From the NCBI GenBank assembly GCA_013396755.1, contig VWZF01006903.1, forward strand, positions 1,088,968 through 1,152,967: 64,000 nucleotides of DNA, read 5' to 3'. The notes below the pieces were generated by a model. That model saw only the letters and a program-made list of their open reading frames with translations, did not search any database and was not told the DNA's origin. Positions 25,401 to 37,515 of this stretch are shown here, one piece after another (positions within the stretch are counted from its first letter, which is position 1; the number at the start of each line of letters is the position of its first letter). The stretch comes from Sclerurus mexicanus. Lineage: Eukaryota > Chordata > Aves > Passeriformes > Furnariidae. Made by a program: the position numbers and the translations under genes.

Positions 25401-26889
25401 ACCCCGGCAGGAAATCCTGGGTTGTCCCTACTTGTTACACAGCAATAGCTACAGTGCTGTGCTGTTTTCTTGCTGCTTTAACTCTTTCTTACGCTGCACT
25501 TTCTCATCTCACTTAGATGGATTTAGTCAGCTCAGGAAGGTTTCTTTGGAAATCTTTAATCATAATTAAGTGAATTGATTTATACATAGCACTTGTAATC
25601 ATAGTCAAGAGGCTGCAAGGAGGTCTTGGAAAGGACATTCCAAGTGCCTGTTAGCGGCAGGCTATAGACACTGGATGATGACTGGTATGTGCTGCTGCAT
25701 AAATCAGCCTGTGACACTAAGAATCAATTTTGCTTCATGTTGTTCATCAAAAAATTAATATAAAGAATCTGATTTCAAAACTACAAAATCCATTTTGGCT
25801 CATGTCGTTTCATAACGTGCTTAATGCAAACAATGTGACTTCAAATGTCTGCTGTCAGTTGAGCTGCTGGGTCACTGGCTTTAAAAATGCCAACAAGCCA
25901 GGTGAGGTGGCACAAGAGCTGGTGTTTTAGCTGTTGGAGTCCTAACAGGAGAAGGAAAAGTCAGGATCAAGGAGAGCTTCATCCCTTCTGCTCCACCTGC
26001 CACACTGCTGGCACCCACAGCCCCCCAGCCCCGGAGCTGGAGGGTTTCCCAGCACATTCTGCCCTGGGCTCTGCAGCTTGGGGGCCCTCCGTGGTGATTT
26101 AGTGCATAAATTCTTATTTCTATACGTCCTAGACACACTGTTCAAATAATTTCTCGAGGCTGTGTTAGCAGAGGTGTAATATTTGAAGAAAGACAGTATC
26201 CCTGCTTTGGGAGAGTTAAATGGACACAAATCAGGGACAGAAATTCAGAAGAATTTGTGGGGGCAGAGTAGAAATGCTCACATAAGGCTAAGATGGTAGT
26301 AAACAAAAAGAATGAAATATTTCATTTTCAGATGGATCTAATTTTGTCTTTCTCAGCCATAGTGATGACCCTTTGAAAGACTTTCTGTAGGAGGGTACCA
26401 TGAAGGCTATACATCTAACAGACTGTAAAGGGGAAATTCGTGGAGACAGAGGGCCGAGTGAAAGTTTTTACAGGAAACTTTCCTATGAAATATGCAAATT
26501 TGACAACAGTAAAATGTTTTGCTAATACTTGCTGACATCAGTAATTTCATTTTTCTGTTTCTGAAAGATTCAATACTCTAGTTTCAGCACTTAATGTATT
26601 GACTTATGGGTTATATATGACTTGATATTAGAAAATATTTTTAGTAATATTTTAGAATAGGTGAAGTAAAAGAAAAACAGAATAGAAAAAATTAATGTTA
26701 TACAGTATTATATTTTATGCAGTTTCTGGCACAGATATAAACCCTGTTTTTTCCACTGTGGGTAGTTGGTTTCACATTTGGTAGGTGCCTACAAGCCTCT
26801 GCCAAATTATATTTGTTACTCTAGGAACCAATATAATAGTACTAACCAATCATAGAAGTGGAAGAATACAGTCTCCCTGGAAAGTGTTG
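22441..26889. other. Non-coding stretch, no recognised gene
   Basis: Mostly AT-leaning sequence. A short (TAAA)-type tract occurs at about 24,670-24,692, and a C/G-richer patch near 25,960-26,090 has few CpG. All frames are short (longest 95 codons, 25,942-26,229 on -) and overlap others in different frames. A strongly AT-rich section runs from about 26,480 to 26,760. Nothing recognisable as a gene or mobile element was seen. Confidence 0.55.
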
Positions 26890-27180
26890 GAAGGAGAGCG
26901 CTTCCACGCCTGAGACTGTGTGGTGCGTGTTGGTATCGCGTCATCAAAACCTCATCAAGAGGAGAAGTTGCCGGTGGGCAGGTGTGTGTGTCCTGACCGT
27001 GGTCCTCGAGCGCTGCAGATGCCACGGCTCGCCCTGCTGATGAGCAGGGGAGCAGGCGCTGCACGGGGTGCCAGGAGCAGCCAGAAGGAGTTTGGGCTGT
27101 GAACTTCGCCCACAGCAATTCCACTAACGTTGGTTTCCCAAGCGTTTCGCGTGGTGTCAGTAAGGCTGTGCTCGCTGCCT
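26890..27180. promoter_or_regulatory. CpG-rich islet
   Basis: By hand count, the 300 bases from 26,881 to 27,180 contain 19 CpG dinucleotides and about 59% G+C, giving an observed/expected CpG ratio near 0.7. That passes classical CpG-island criteria, whereas the rest of the window is CpG-poor. Such islets usually mark unmethylated promoters of genes or non-coding RNAs, or orphan regulatory sites. No first exon with a clear donor and no coding frame could be tied to it. An antisense frame of 168 codons (26,955-27,461) overlaps it but has no recognisable domain. Confidence 0.4.
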
Positions 27181-30100
27181 TGCAGTGGACTGGGGGAACC
27201 CAGGAGCTGCTGTCTTTCTAACAGAGTCTTCATTCCTTTATTTCCCCTGGAGAAAGGAAAAGAAAAAAAAGGTGGTAAAAGAGATCTGGCAGTGAAAGCA
27301 TGGAGCACGCTCCAAAGGCATGATGACAGAGGTGGCAATGTGTTCTCACAGCCCGTGGAAAATCCTCGGACACTGCTATGGGTAGCTGAGGCTGCTTTTC
27401 CCTCGCCCTTAGTGAGGAAACAGGGAGGGCACCGTGCTTTGTCGGGCAGAGCTGACACCATGTGAAAGTCAGTACCACTCTTGCTAAAGGATGGACTTTA
27501 AAGCAGCACTTTAGTGGCACTCAAGTTCTTGAACAGCTTTAGGAGCCTGAGCCCTGTGCAGCTGCAGGTGGGCTGTGTGGTTTCAGGCTGAGTCCAGCGG
27601 AACAGGGGGAGGAGCTGGGAGCAGAGCTGTGGCACTGGGGGTGGTGGGGGCACCCCTGAGAGCTGGGGGCCCTGTCCTGCACAAAGGCCACTGTCACTGC
27701 CTCCTCAGCGAGCCCTGCAGGGAGAGCTTGATGTTCTGGGGGTGCAGTGCATTGTTCAGTGCTTGGCTGGTCAAAACCTTGGGCAACGCAGGTTTGCTGC
27801 TTTCTTGTATTTAGGGAAATAACATATTTCTGCCTACATTAGCTGATCCATATCTGATTTGCGGATTCATGGCATGATCTGCCATTCTGGGCATACTTAT
27901 AGTACAAACTTCACAGTAAAATATAAATTAATTATCATTTATATTACAATATTATCTTTGGTCCCCCATGGCTGCTAGTTCTGCACAAATTAGTACTGTA
28001 AAAAATGCTTCATTCTCAAAGAGGTTACTATCATTATATGTAATTCTGTAAGGCGAAGAACATCTAAAGAGGCATTATCATCTCTATTATTTTCTCTTGT
28101 TTCTGATAGGAAACCTGAAATAGTCTTATTTTTTTTCCATGAGTCTAGAACAATTTCGTACAGGAGACTGGGAATTCAGCCAAAAATGCCTCAGATTTCA
28201 GACCATGTCCATAAACTGTTTGTTTTGCTAACAGTTCACAGAGATATTGATACTGAGTGTTTGTTAATATATATATATAAATAGCAATAAAGCACTGCAG
28301 TAACTGATTCTGGAGTAAAGAGATTACAGTGTTTTAATCTGCAAGTCTGGAATTTAACATGTGCTTTCTGCCGTTTTACAATTATTGAAGTTCAAGTTTA
28401 AAGTTCAGGTTATCTTTCCTGGGCGGAGATCTATGCTCATGAGTATGTGCTACTTGAAGCTAAAACCTGAGCTCTGCAGAAATGGATTACATTCCCTAAT
28501 TTAGCGGCCTTTCAACTCTTGATATATATGTGCAGTATATAGACTAAAGCATTTGCAAAGGTAGCAGCTGGTGATATGGTAAATTTTGTTTTCAGATGCT
28601 GTTGTTGTTTTTACTCATTATCATTGAATGCCTTAGAGGTCCTGGCTTCAGGGTAGCCTTCTGCCTTGAGGAGGGACTGTAGTTCTGCTGCAGGGGAGCA
28701 GGGGGCTCCCTGTCCTGAGCATTTCGCCCTGTCCAGCCATGGGATGGCTCCCAGGGCGGTGTCCTCTGCTTCCAGCAGGCTTTGGGCTGTGGCATCCCTG
28801 GGCTGTGATGGGAGGCTCCCTGCATGGCTCGGGCCATGGCTGGCTCTAGAAAGCTGCACTGGACAGGGATGGGAAGCTCTGGTGGGTATCTAAGCATTTA
28901 GGTTAAAGATAAATAATACTTTTCCTAGCTACTTGCAGTAGCCACAGGAAATTCTAGAGCCCTAGCTTACAGTCTAATCAGAGCAGTATCTGCGAAGAAT
29001 GGGGACAGCCTGTGCTATGAAAAACTTGGATCTCAGTCTGTTTTGTATCTCACAAATCAGCATCTGGCTTACAGCCGAGCTGATTAAACATTACCCATCC
29101 ATTTTAGTAGATCCTCAGTAACACTTTCAGTGAAATCAGCATGAGTAATATATGTCAGGTATGACTCAGGTGGAGATGTGCGTGTTTCTGTGGGAAGAGG
29201 CAAGCAAACTTCTGGCCTAACATTTTTCTTAAAGGGATTTCAAATGCAGACTGTTTATTTTGTTGTCAGGACAAGGCTGTTAAAAATCTGATCCAGGTTT
29301 CAGTTAATGAATTCGTGATTGACGAGAATCTTGGCATGTTGCAAAATGAGAGATGCAGTAAAGCCCTCTGTTGTAGTTTCTAGCATCTTGGCAATACTTA
29401 ATTTCAAATTATACATCCTATCTCATGCTTATACAGTAGTTACCTTTTTTACTTTGGGGTTTTCCCCAAGAAACATACGAAGAAAATTATTATTACAGTT
29501 GAGGTCTCTGTTAAGAAGAGTTACAATTTGTAGGGAAATAAATTGTATTAATCAATTATCACATTCCTGTGGTCTGAAAGAAACCTCTCAAGTCCCTAAT
29601 ACCAAGTAGAAAAATAGCTGAGATCATATATCCTACAGACCTGCTGAATAAAAACTCTTGTTTCACCTAATTTTCCCAACTGTACCTCTGAATTTGGCTT
29701 TAACATAATCCATCTGACTAGTGATGAGTTTTTAACTTTGAAAAACTGTTAATGAGGAAAAGAGGAACCACCAGAAATGCAATTGGTGTTAAAAGCCACA
29801 CTGAGTGAAAACTGAGTATCTGAAGCCCTCAGAGTCTTCCTGACTGTGACCTGGCGATGCTGGGGAAGCAGTGTAATGGGTGTGCTGCAACTCAAATACA
29901 GCAGTCTGTGTGCCGGGCTGCAGACAGACAGCAGCTGCTGGACAGGAGGTCTCTTGTGCTGCCTTCAGCCCTTCAGAAAGAACTGCCGTCCTCGGTGTCA
30001 GAGACTCAGTTATGGCTAATTTTAGGAGTTGGAGAACCATGGTTTTCATTTCATTTGCTCGTAGGGATTGTAAATTGCTAATGATCTGCAGCAAAAATTA

Positions 30101-30322
30101 ATTATTGCTAATTATTCCCTTTCAACTACAGCTCAAATCTTCTTTTAGCACAGTGTGTGCATGCAGGTTAAATGAAGTCCAAATCCCATTCCCTATTCTG
30201 TCCTTGAAGTTAAACAGCAGACCCTGCTTGCCTTCACATCCAGATTGGCCCATGCAGGAATGTGTGGGAGGGATGTTCCTCTTGCTCTCAGAGGCAGAGA
30301 GGAGGGCTGTACTTAAAGCCTA
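27181..30322. other. Non-coding stretch, no recognised gene
   Basis: GC-rich until about 27,780, then AT-rich with a short (AT)n run at 28,267-28,279. Frames are short and overlap on both strands (for example 28,592-28,897 on - and 29,319-29,609 on +), with no domain. No repeat family was recognised. Confidence 0.55.
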
Positions 30323-32506
30323 AAATGGGATTGAGACCTTTCTTTTGTCACAGGTTCACTCTTTCTTCTAGGGCTTTACATAGGGCAAGGTGAGACTGAT
30401 ACCTTTTTCAAATACTTGTGCTGAGGGAGGTTCTATTTATGAGAACAGTGTATCTGACTTCATGTCAGTGAAGGTCACAGTAATGCTCCATGTATACTAC
30501 TCAAAATGATGTGATTTTCTGTGCAGTCTATGTGGAAACAATGATGCTGTTGTGGAAAAATATAACTTGCAAAATTTAAAATGAACTATAAAATAAAATA
30601 GAAATAAATTATGTAAATTGGCTCTGGGATAACTAATGTTTGAACTGCTGAGTCAAACTACCCGCAAACCATAGAATTCTCAGGGAACAACAAGCAGCCC
30701 AGGCATGAGTTCTTTCCCCAGCCTGTCACCAAATTGTTGCCACCTGTTTCTGCAGTGACCCATGTTCAATGAGGCTAGCTTGTGCTTGCTGGCAGGGTGA
30801 TGCTCTCCCATGTCTCACCTTGGAAACACTCAGCTCTAAAGGTACAGAGGAAGTTTGCTGGCAGAGGAGCAAGTGCCTCAATTTCTGCATTCCATCACAT
30901 GCATAATTGCCTGAATATTGAGCTACACAGTCTCATGCAGTGACAGAGCCCTCTCGGCAGTGAATGTGGCACTTTCTGGGGCAGGCCAGGCCAGCACAGC
31001 ATGCCCTCATCATACAAAGCAGCCCTGAGCTGCTCTTCTTGCAGTTAATAGTCCAGAGCTTAAAAGACTCCTGGAATTTGCAAAGGAGATTTGAATTTCA
31101 TCTCCTCCCTGACTCAGAGCTGTGATTTCAGCTGAAATAAGGCAGTGATCTTTGAGAAAGGAAGAGTTCAGGTGGTTTTCTTAGTCTGTGGTAGAGGCAG
31201 TATGTGATTCAGTGAGTATTTCTGCAGGGGAAAACTGGGGCCACCAGAAGCCCTGATTTTTAGGTGTTGTCATTTTTGAGGCCAAAGTCCTGGTGAATGT
31301 AGTCTCCTGTTAACCTTAAGCCATCAAATGAGAAGCTGCTTCTTTCACCTGTACCTTCCCTGTCCTCACACAGCTCATATGATGTCATTTATTTTTTGGT
31401 GGGAATTGTGATAATTTGGTCTGCCATTGCATTTGAAGTTGCTGGTTAAAAAATCATTTCTCCAGCAAATCTCATCCTTCTGACACAAACTACATAGCTA
31501 GAATATTAATTTACAGAAAGGGACAGCATTATTATCCGAACAGTGACAGTGAGTGCTGTTAATTCCCCCATGCTGCTTAATGACACAAATCTGTTCTAAA
31601 GAGTGGCTATGTTTCTGTGGAGCCAACTCTTCTTCACCTCACCATGTATCTCTATGATAAAACACACAGAAAATGGAGCATGAATCAGTCCCCAGCATCA
31701 TCCCTTGCAGAGTGGGAAGTACAAGTACCAATCTCCTCATCAGAGGGTTGCTGGGGACAATAGTGGGCTTTCCACTGGCCCATACCAAAGGAGGTATGAT
31801 CACTCAGGATGGTCACAATTAGACATGTGCTGGACATCTACTTTGCTCCTTCTAGCACCTGCCACTCCTCCATAAGGAACCTGAACTCCTCTGAGATGTG
31901 CTGAAGAGAGACACTGTACGTAACCACGTACCTTGGGAGCCCATCTACAGACTTTATTACAATAATTATCAAGGATCATTTGACTGTAAATGCTGGCTGT
32001 CTCTCGCTGTGAATCAATGTCATTAACCTTAGCAGTATCAATGTGTTCTTCCTATGCATTTCAAGTAGTTTAATAAACAAGAGAAGAGTTAAGAGCCTGT
32101 TTTGCATGCTGTGATATATTCCTGCCTTACTGGATCTGGATAAACACAGTGACACTTCATTGTACTATGAGATTTATGAAGGAACTACAACGTGGGAGAG
32201 AAGGGGAAAGAGAGGCTTGTGCTGAGATGCGCTGATAAAGAAGCAGAGCTCGACAGAGAAATAGGAGCAGCTTGCACACATGTGCTCAGTTGAAGAGCAG
32301 GCAGCTGACAGTGACCTGACACCTGCTAGGTAGAAATTGCTTCCAATTCCTTCTGCCGTGTCTCTGGCATTCTCAATGACTTTGAATCATTCTGAGAACA
32401 ATAGACATCAGTATGTTCAAGTGAAAGCAGGAAAAGAAGGAAGTTAAAACAGAAAGCACAGGCATGAAAGTAGCTCTTTTTGATGTGTCTTTTTAGGTGA
32501 CCATAG
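30323..32506. other. ORF-poor tract, possible conserved non-coding sequence
   Basis: Over 2 kb without any frame of 60 codons on either strand. From about 31,380 the sequence is AT-rich but not low-complexity, with scattered TAAT/ATTA cores (for example near 31,505, 31,560 and 31,970) typical of homeodomain-binding regions. It has few homopolymers and no recognised repeats. This texture is common in conserved developmental enhancers, but conservation cannot be judged from one sequence. Confidence 0.3.
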
Positions 32507-35500
32507 TTAAGAGTATGTGCTTGTGTCTTGTAAAAGTATAGTTCTGTGTATTATGAGACCCTTGAGTATTTTATTACACTTCTTAATAGCAAAAAAGCCC
32601 AACAAAAACAACTGAGGAAGTAATGGAGCCATCCAGAAATCCAATTTCTGATAGTGTATAAAATGACTTCGAGGTTTCCTTTTCTCCCTCCTCCAAAATA
32701 TTGAAAATCTTTTAATTATTTCTTGTACAGCAGTCCCCATCCAGTGGTACTGGCCAATGTGATGCCTGTGAGGCTCTTACATATTTTCTGGAATGGTATC
32801 TCTGTGAACAATCCAAGCTGAGGAAATGATGTTATATGCGGGGCTGTCACTGCTCAATGTTTCTGCTTGTAAGAGGAAGGGTTGGAGATCTCTGCCTCAG
32901 GGCATCGCAGCCCGGCTGGCAGGTGTGGTGAGGGTGACATACAGTCCCTGGGAGCAGGGGCAGAACTGGACACTGTGGGTCAGAGCCACTCACCACCTGA
33001 CACTCACAGCAATGCCTCATCAGGCAGCAGAGTCCTGTAATGTCAGCCAGGAATCTGTGAGGACTGAGACCAGCCTGCTGTTCGTTACCTGGTGACTCCT
33101 GGGCAAAGAAGGAAACAGATGTGACAAGCGCAGCAGATGACACCGTGCTCCTCCACTCTGCAGCTGGTCCTAGGTGCAGCCAAACTTTTCAGCTCTAATC
33201 ATCAGAGATCAGGCACCAGCTTTGTAGCTGTCTAAAACAGGAGGTCTGGAAAACAATGTCCTTCATAGGAAACACAAAACACTTCCCTGAGCCTCCTGCC
33301 CGAGTGGTAGGCTCCAACTCTGCAGATCCCCAACCTGGAGCAGCCTTTGTGAATGGGCTTCCTCCACTGAGTAGCCGTGGAGAGGGGTGCCATCTGGAAA
33401 ACGTGTCTGTTTCAGTGCCAGCGCACGAGGCATCCTGGAGCTTGATAAGCCACCAAAGGGCTCAGCAGCTTCATGTTTCCTAATGCCTAACATATGTAGA
33501 ACTTTAGCTATGGTACAGTCAATTTAAGACATTAGAGAGAGCTGGATCCAGGCCTTTTGCAGAGCTGAATGGCCTGTATTGCGTGTTATAGGAATGTAAC
33601 ACAGCCCTCTGCTTCTGACTGGGGCTTACCAGGGAATAATCTGCCTCTGGTGTCCCTGCTCAGCCAGCTTTAAACAGATCTGTTGCTCGTGAGGTGCCCC
33701 ACATACTCGTGACTCTGAGTGCACATGTGGACACTCAGGAGTCAGAACTTTGCAGGCAAAAGCCCTCTGAAGAATTTCAGATAGGCAGGTATTTCCAAGC
33801 AGACCAGTCTGAAGCGCATTCCTTTGTCTCCTTTATCTTTACTCACCTTTGAAAGTGTGTTCATTCAGGTCCCAACAAAGACCTTATGAATGACCTCCTG
33901 TTACCGTCTCTTTCATGGATATGAATGTCTTTGCACAAAGTTTTGCACATTCAGCTTCATAAAAACACAGCCTTTAAAATCAGTAACCAGGGGCTGGAAG
34001 CTTTAAGCAATTTTGACGTATGCTAAAGAATTTCAGTTCACTTTTAAGTCCTCAAATAATGCTTTATATTCTAAATTAATAGATATAAATAATTTTTGAA
34101 GTATATCCTCTTGAGTTTTAGATCTTCCAGCCAGTGTTATTTTACTGTCTCAGACTACATAAATGTATATATGTTAGTTGTATTTATAGAATAAGTAGCT
34201 GTTACACCTGAGTATTTAAATCAAAATGAGTAATTTATACAGATTTTTTCTACTTTAGACCTCATTAGAAAATCAGAATTTTCTTTATCAATTCAGTGTC
34301 TTGTATTACTTTTATGTAACTATACAGATTGATTTTGAGAAAAAAGAAAAGAAAAAAACCAACAAAACCCCTCAGTGAGTATCTCAATTTTTAGTCAATC
34401 TATACTGATTAGTTGTGTTTGGTCAGATGTGTAAGATGACATTGTTCTCTTGCTGTGACTGGATGAATGCACAGATAATCATGATACGAATCATTACATT
34501 TGCAAAGCAAAATCCATTTTCTATCATAATGCTCCCATGAGCATTTTTTATAGAGATGAATTGCTGAAAGGCACTATTTTTGACTATGTTGGCCATTTTT
34601 AAGTGTCTCTCTTGAACAGCTTCAGAAATTATTTTCACCTGATTTCAAATGAAGCAGAGGAGCTAGGGCTGGGAATAGGTATTGCTTGTCTGAGTTGATG
34701 AATTGAAGGTAATTAGGTTGGAGCAGGGGGCCAACCTGCCCCACTCCATCCCCTCCTACAGCCTGAGCCCTGCTTGTCTCCAGAGGAGCTGCCTCCCCAG
34801 AGTGTGTGGGGAAGGCTGCAGGTGTCGCTGAGGCTGGGTCTGTGGTGAGCCCCCAGACACAGTTTAATGGGTGATTTCCTATTGACTTCCTCTTGGAGGG
34901 CGTTGTTGGGAGTGAACATTCCTGTTTCATCAGTGCTTTCTGCCTGAATTGTCTTCAACTTAGAGGCCTTTTATCATGTTTGCTGGGATGTTTTCCCCTG
35001 TAAGTTTACCTCAGTGAACTGCCAAGCTCACAGCCTGAGCAAACTGACCTTGAACAAGTTTGCACACAGATGAGAAGAAGCAGGAATGGGAGGGGTAGAT
35101 GGACTCCTAGTTATTGCAGCTCAGGAGGATCAGGCCCGTTTCAGATGCTGTCTCTGGTCTCTTGTGTTCTGGGGATTAGAGCTTTCTTCCTCGCAGCCTG
35201 CCCAGTCTGTCTGGGTTGTCATAGGCACACTGTAATAGGAATTATTTAGGTGGAACATCTGGTGCAACTGGGACCCAATATCACACGGTGTCATTAGTCA
35301 CCATAGCTATGCATGAATGGCAAAAACAAAGCACAGGTTAATGCAGAGACAGAGAGACATGCATAAAATTATAGTGCTGATAGCCCTATGCTGGTAAAGA
35401 TTAATGTCTCATAGACCTCCTTGAAAGCAGAGAGAAGTTCTAGCTCTTGTAAATTATTTGAAATTACAATAGCATCATGTTGCTGTTAAAAAAAGAGTAT

Positions 35501-37017
35501 AATTAGATGGTGTATAATATCATATATAATAGATGATAACTTACAGATTTCATGGTGCCTGGAGGAAAGAGATGTGAGAGTGTTTGTCTGTGAGTACACA
35601 CAACAGTGAAGCCATCCGCTCGTGGTACAGTCTGAAGAACAACTTCAGGAAACCAAGCACTTGAATTAATACCGCAGAAGTGGGATAAGGCTTTTGAAGA
35701 TCTCAAAGACAGTCAGATACCTCAACCGCCTATGGGTTTAACGTCAAGTACTTGCAGATTTTAAGAAAAAATCCTTCTCTGATCGGGAAGCCACAGATGG
35801 TGCACGGTGAGAGCTTTCAGCACCCCAGCTGTGCAGAAACCTAATGGTGAGCACAGCAGGAGAGTTTCTCTGGATGGAGAAAGTTCTAGCTGAGAACAGA
35901 CCAGCACGAAGAGTTCAAGGTGCTGATTAGAAGGCTCCTACTCTACCTTTAATGGAGAACAGCGAAAGGAAAAAATAATTTAAAACCCTCAAGAACTAGA
36001 TGAAGCAAATTAAATTACTGTTGGAAAAGAATAATCGCTACTACAAGTGTGAAGTGTTGATCTTATGTATTTTTTGCACATTGTAAATCCTTAAAGGCTG
36101 TCAGCATTTTAATTAAATATGACAGCTCGACAAAAGGAGCAGCTAGGTGTGAAATGCATATACTGCTGGAGGGAGGCTTTCTGCCCGAGAGTGACCTGGA
36201 ATCGGGAAGTCGCTGACTGTGACCTTCGCTGCGCTTTGAGGAGCAGCCAGAGCTGCAGGCGGGGTTGTCAGCTGTGCAGTCCCCAAAACTGACATGCCAC
36301 ATTCATTACTGCATGAGTCAGGCATGGTGAGACATCGCCACTGCCACTTGCTGCTGCTCATGCTTGCTGCGCTCCAGCAGAGAAAAGAGCTGACCCTTCC
36401 CCTTGCTGTGCAGGCTTGGTTTCTTACTGGTGTAATGGACCAACCTGAAAAAATTGTGAGAAACTGCAATCTTCCAACCTTCTTTCTTTGGGGAAAAAAA
36501 GAGAAATCAATCTTAGTTGTAGGATTCTGATACTTAGGCTTTTTATTACAGCTATGACTGTAGCCTATAACCAAGTTCTTTCTGCCATTACATGGCTTTT
36601 CTCTTAACTACTTCCTCCAGTGAAAGGTTTCCTATCTCAGTAACACTTTGCTGCATTTCAGGCATCTCTATTATTAATCAATTTACTATTTACTGTAATA
36701 AATTCCATCACAATTAATTTATTTAGCACAATATGAATGTTTCATGTCTTCTGATTATGCTTCCCTGAGCGTTTCAGTGGCAGGTTTTCCTTGCTGTCAG
36801 GACAAGTACCCTCTGACATCCTGATGCAGCAGATCCTGACCTGTATTCTATCAGCATCATGTCACTGTAAGAAAACTCACTCTAGAAATGGAACTGAAAA
36901 TGCTTAAAAATCTTCAGGCCCATTTGAGGTTTTGGAGGACTTGGATATTTCAGAATTTTCAAGATAAGGGCAAAATCTTTCTTCTTTTATTTGAGGGCCA
37001 AGTCTCTCTTTTGAGAG
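32507..37017. other. Non-coding stretch, no recognised gene
   Basis: Mixed sequence with short frames only; the longest is 143 codons at 36,143-36,574 (-), with no domain. A strong minus-strand donor-like site (CAAAG|gtgagtaaag) lies at about 33,841-33,852, but no convincing matching acceptor was found. AT-rich stretches occupy 34,010-34,420 and 36,650-36,740. Confidence 0.55.
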
Positions 37018-37515
37018 CAGCCCTGTGGAGAAGGACTTGGGGCTACTGATGGTCGGAAAGCTGGACATGAACAGCATGTGATCACACCCCAGGCAGTCAA
37101 CTGCATGCTGGGCTGCATCAAAAGAAGCAGGGTAAGGGAGGGGATTCTTCCCCTCTATTCCACTTGTGACACCCCACCTGTAACACTGCATCCAGCTCTG
37201 GGGACTTCAGTGCAGGAAAGACATGGAACTGCTGGAGCAGGTCCAAAGGATGCAACAGGGCAAGAGGGTAATGATTTCAAACTAAAAGAAGGTAAATTCA
37301 GACTAAAGAAGATTTTTTTACAATGAGAGTGGTGACACAGAAGAACAGGTTCCCCAAGATTTGCTGGATGCCCCATCCCTGGAAACATTCAAGGTCAGGC
37401 TGGATGGGGCTCTGAGCTGTTCGAGGTGAAGATGTCCCTGCTCGCTGCCAAAGGGTAGGACTAGATGAGATTTAAGGGTCTCTTCCAACCTAAAGTGTCC
37501 TATGATTTTGTGTGA
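37018..37515 (+). mobile_element. CR1 LINE, 3' fragment with internal deletion
   Basis: Two blocks of CR1 are joined. The left block (to about 37,255) corresponds to the C-terminal part of the reverse transcriptase ORF; LGCIKRSR and REGILPLYST are recognisable in one frame and KDLGLLMVGKLDM in another, so a frameshift separates them. The right block, from about 37,257, matches the 3' region (TTTCAAACTAAAAGAAGG, GATGCCCCATCCCTGGAAAC, ATTCAAGGTCAGGCTGGATG, GGACTAGATGAGATTTAAGG, CTTCCAACCTAAAG). Roughly 150 bases normally between them are missing. Stops and frameshifts show that it is dead. The good match of the 3' part suggests a fairly young CR1 subfamily relative to the copy at 14 kb. Confidence 0.92.

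Noticed and set aside
26955..27461. Minus-strand frame of 168 codons overlapping the CpG islet
   Set aside because: GC-rich sequence lowers stop frequency, and the peptide is compositionally irregular without a domain. Kept only as context for the islet.
33841..33900. Strong minus-strand donor CAAAG|gtgagtaaag
   Set aside because: No polypyrimidine acceptor lies at a sensible distance upstream on the same strand, and the enclosed frames contain stops.
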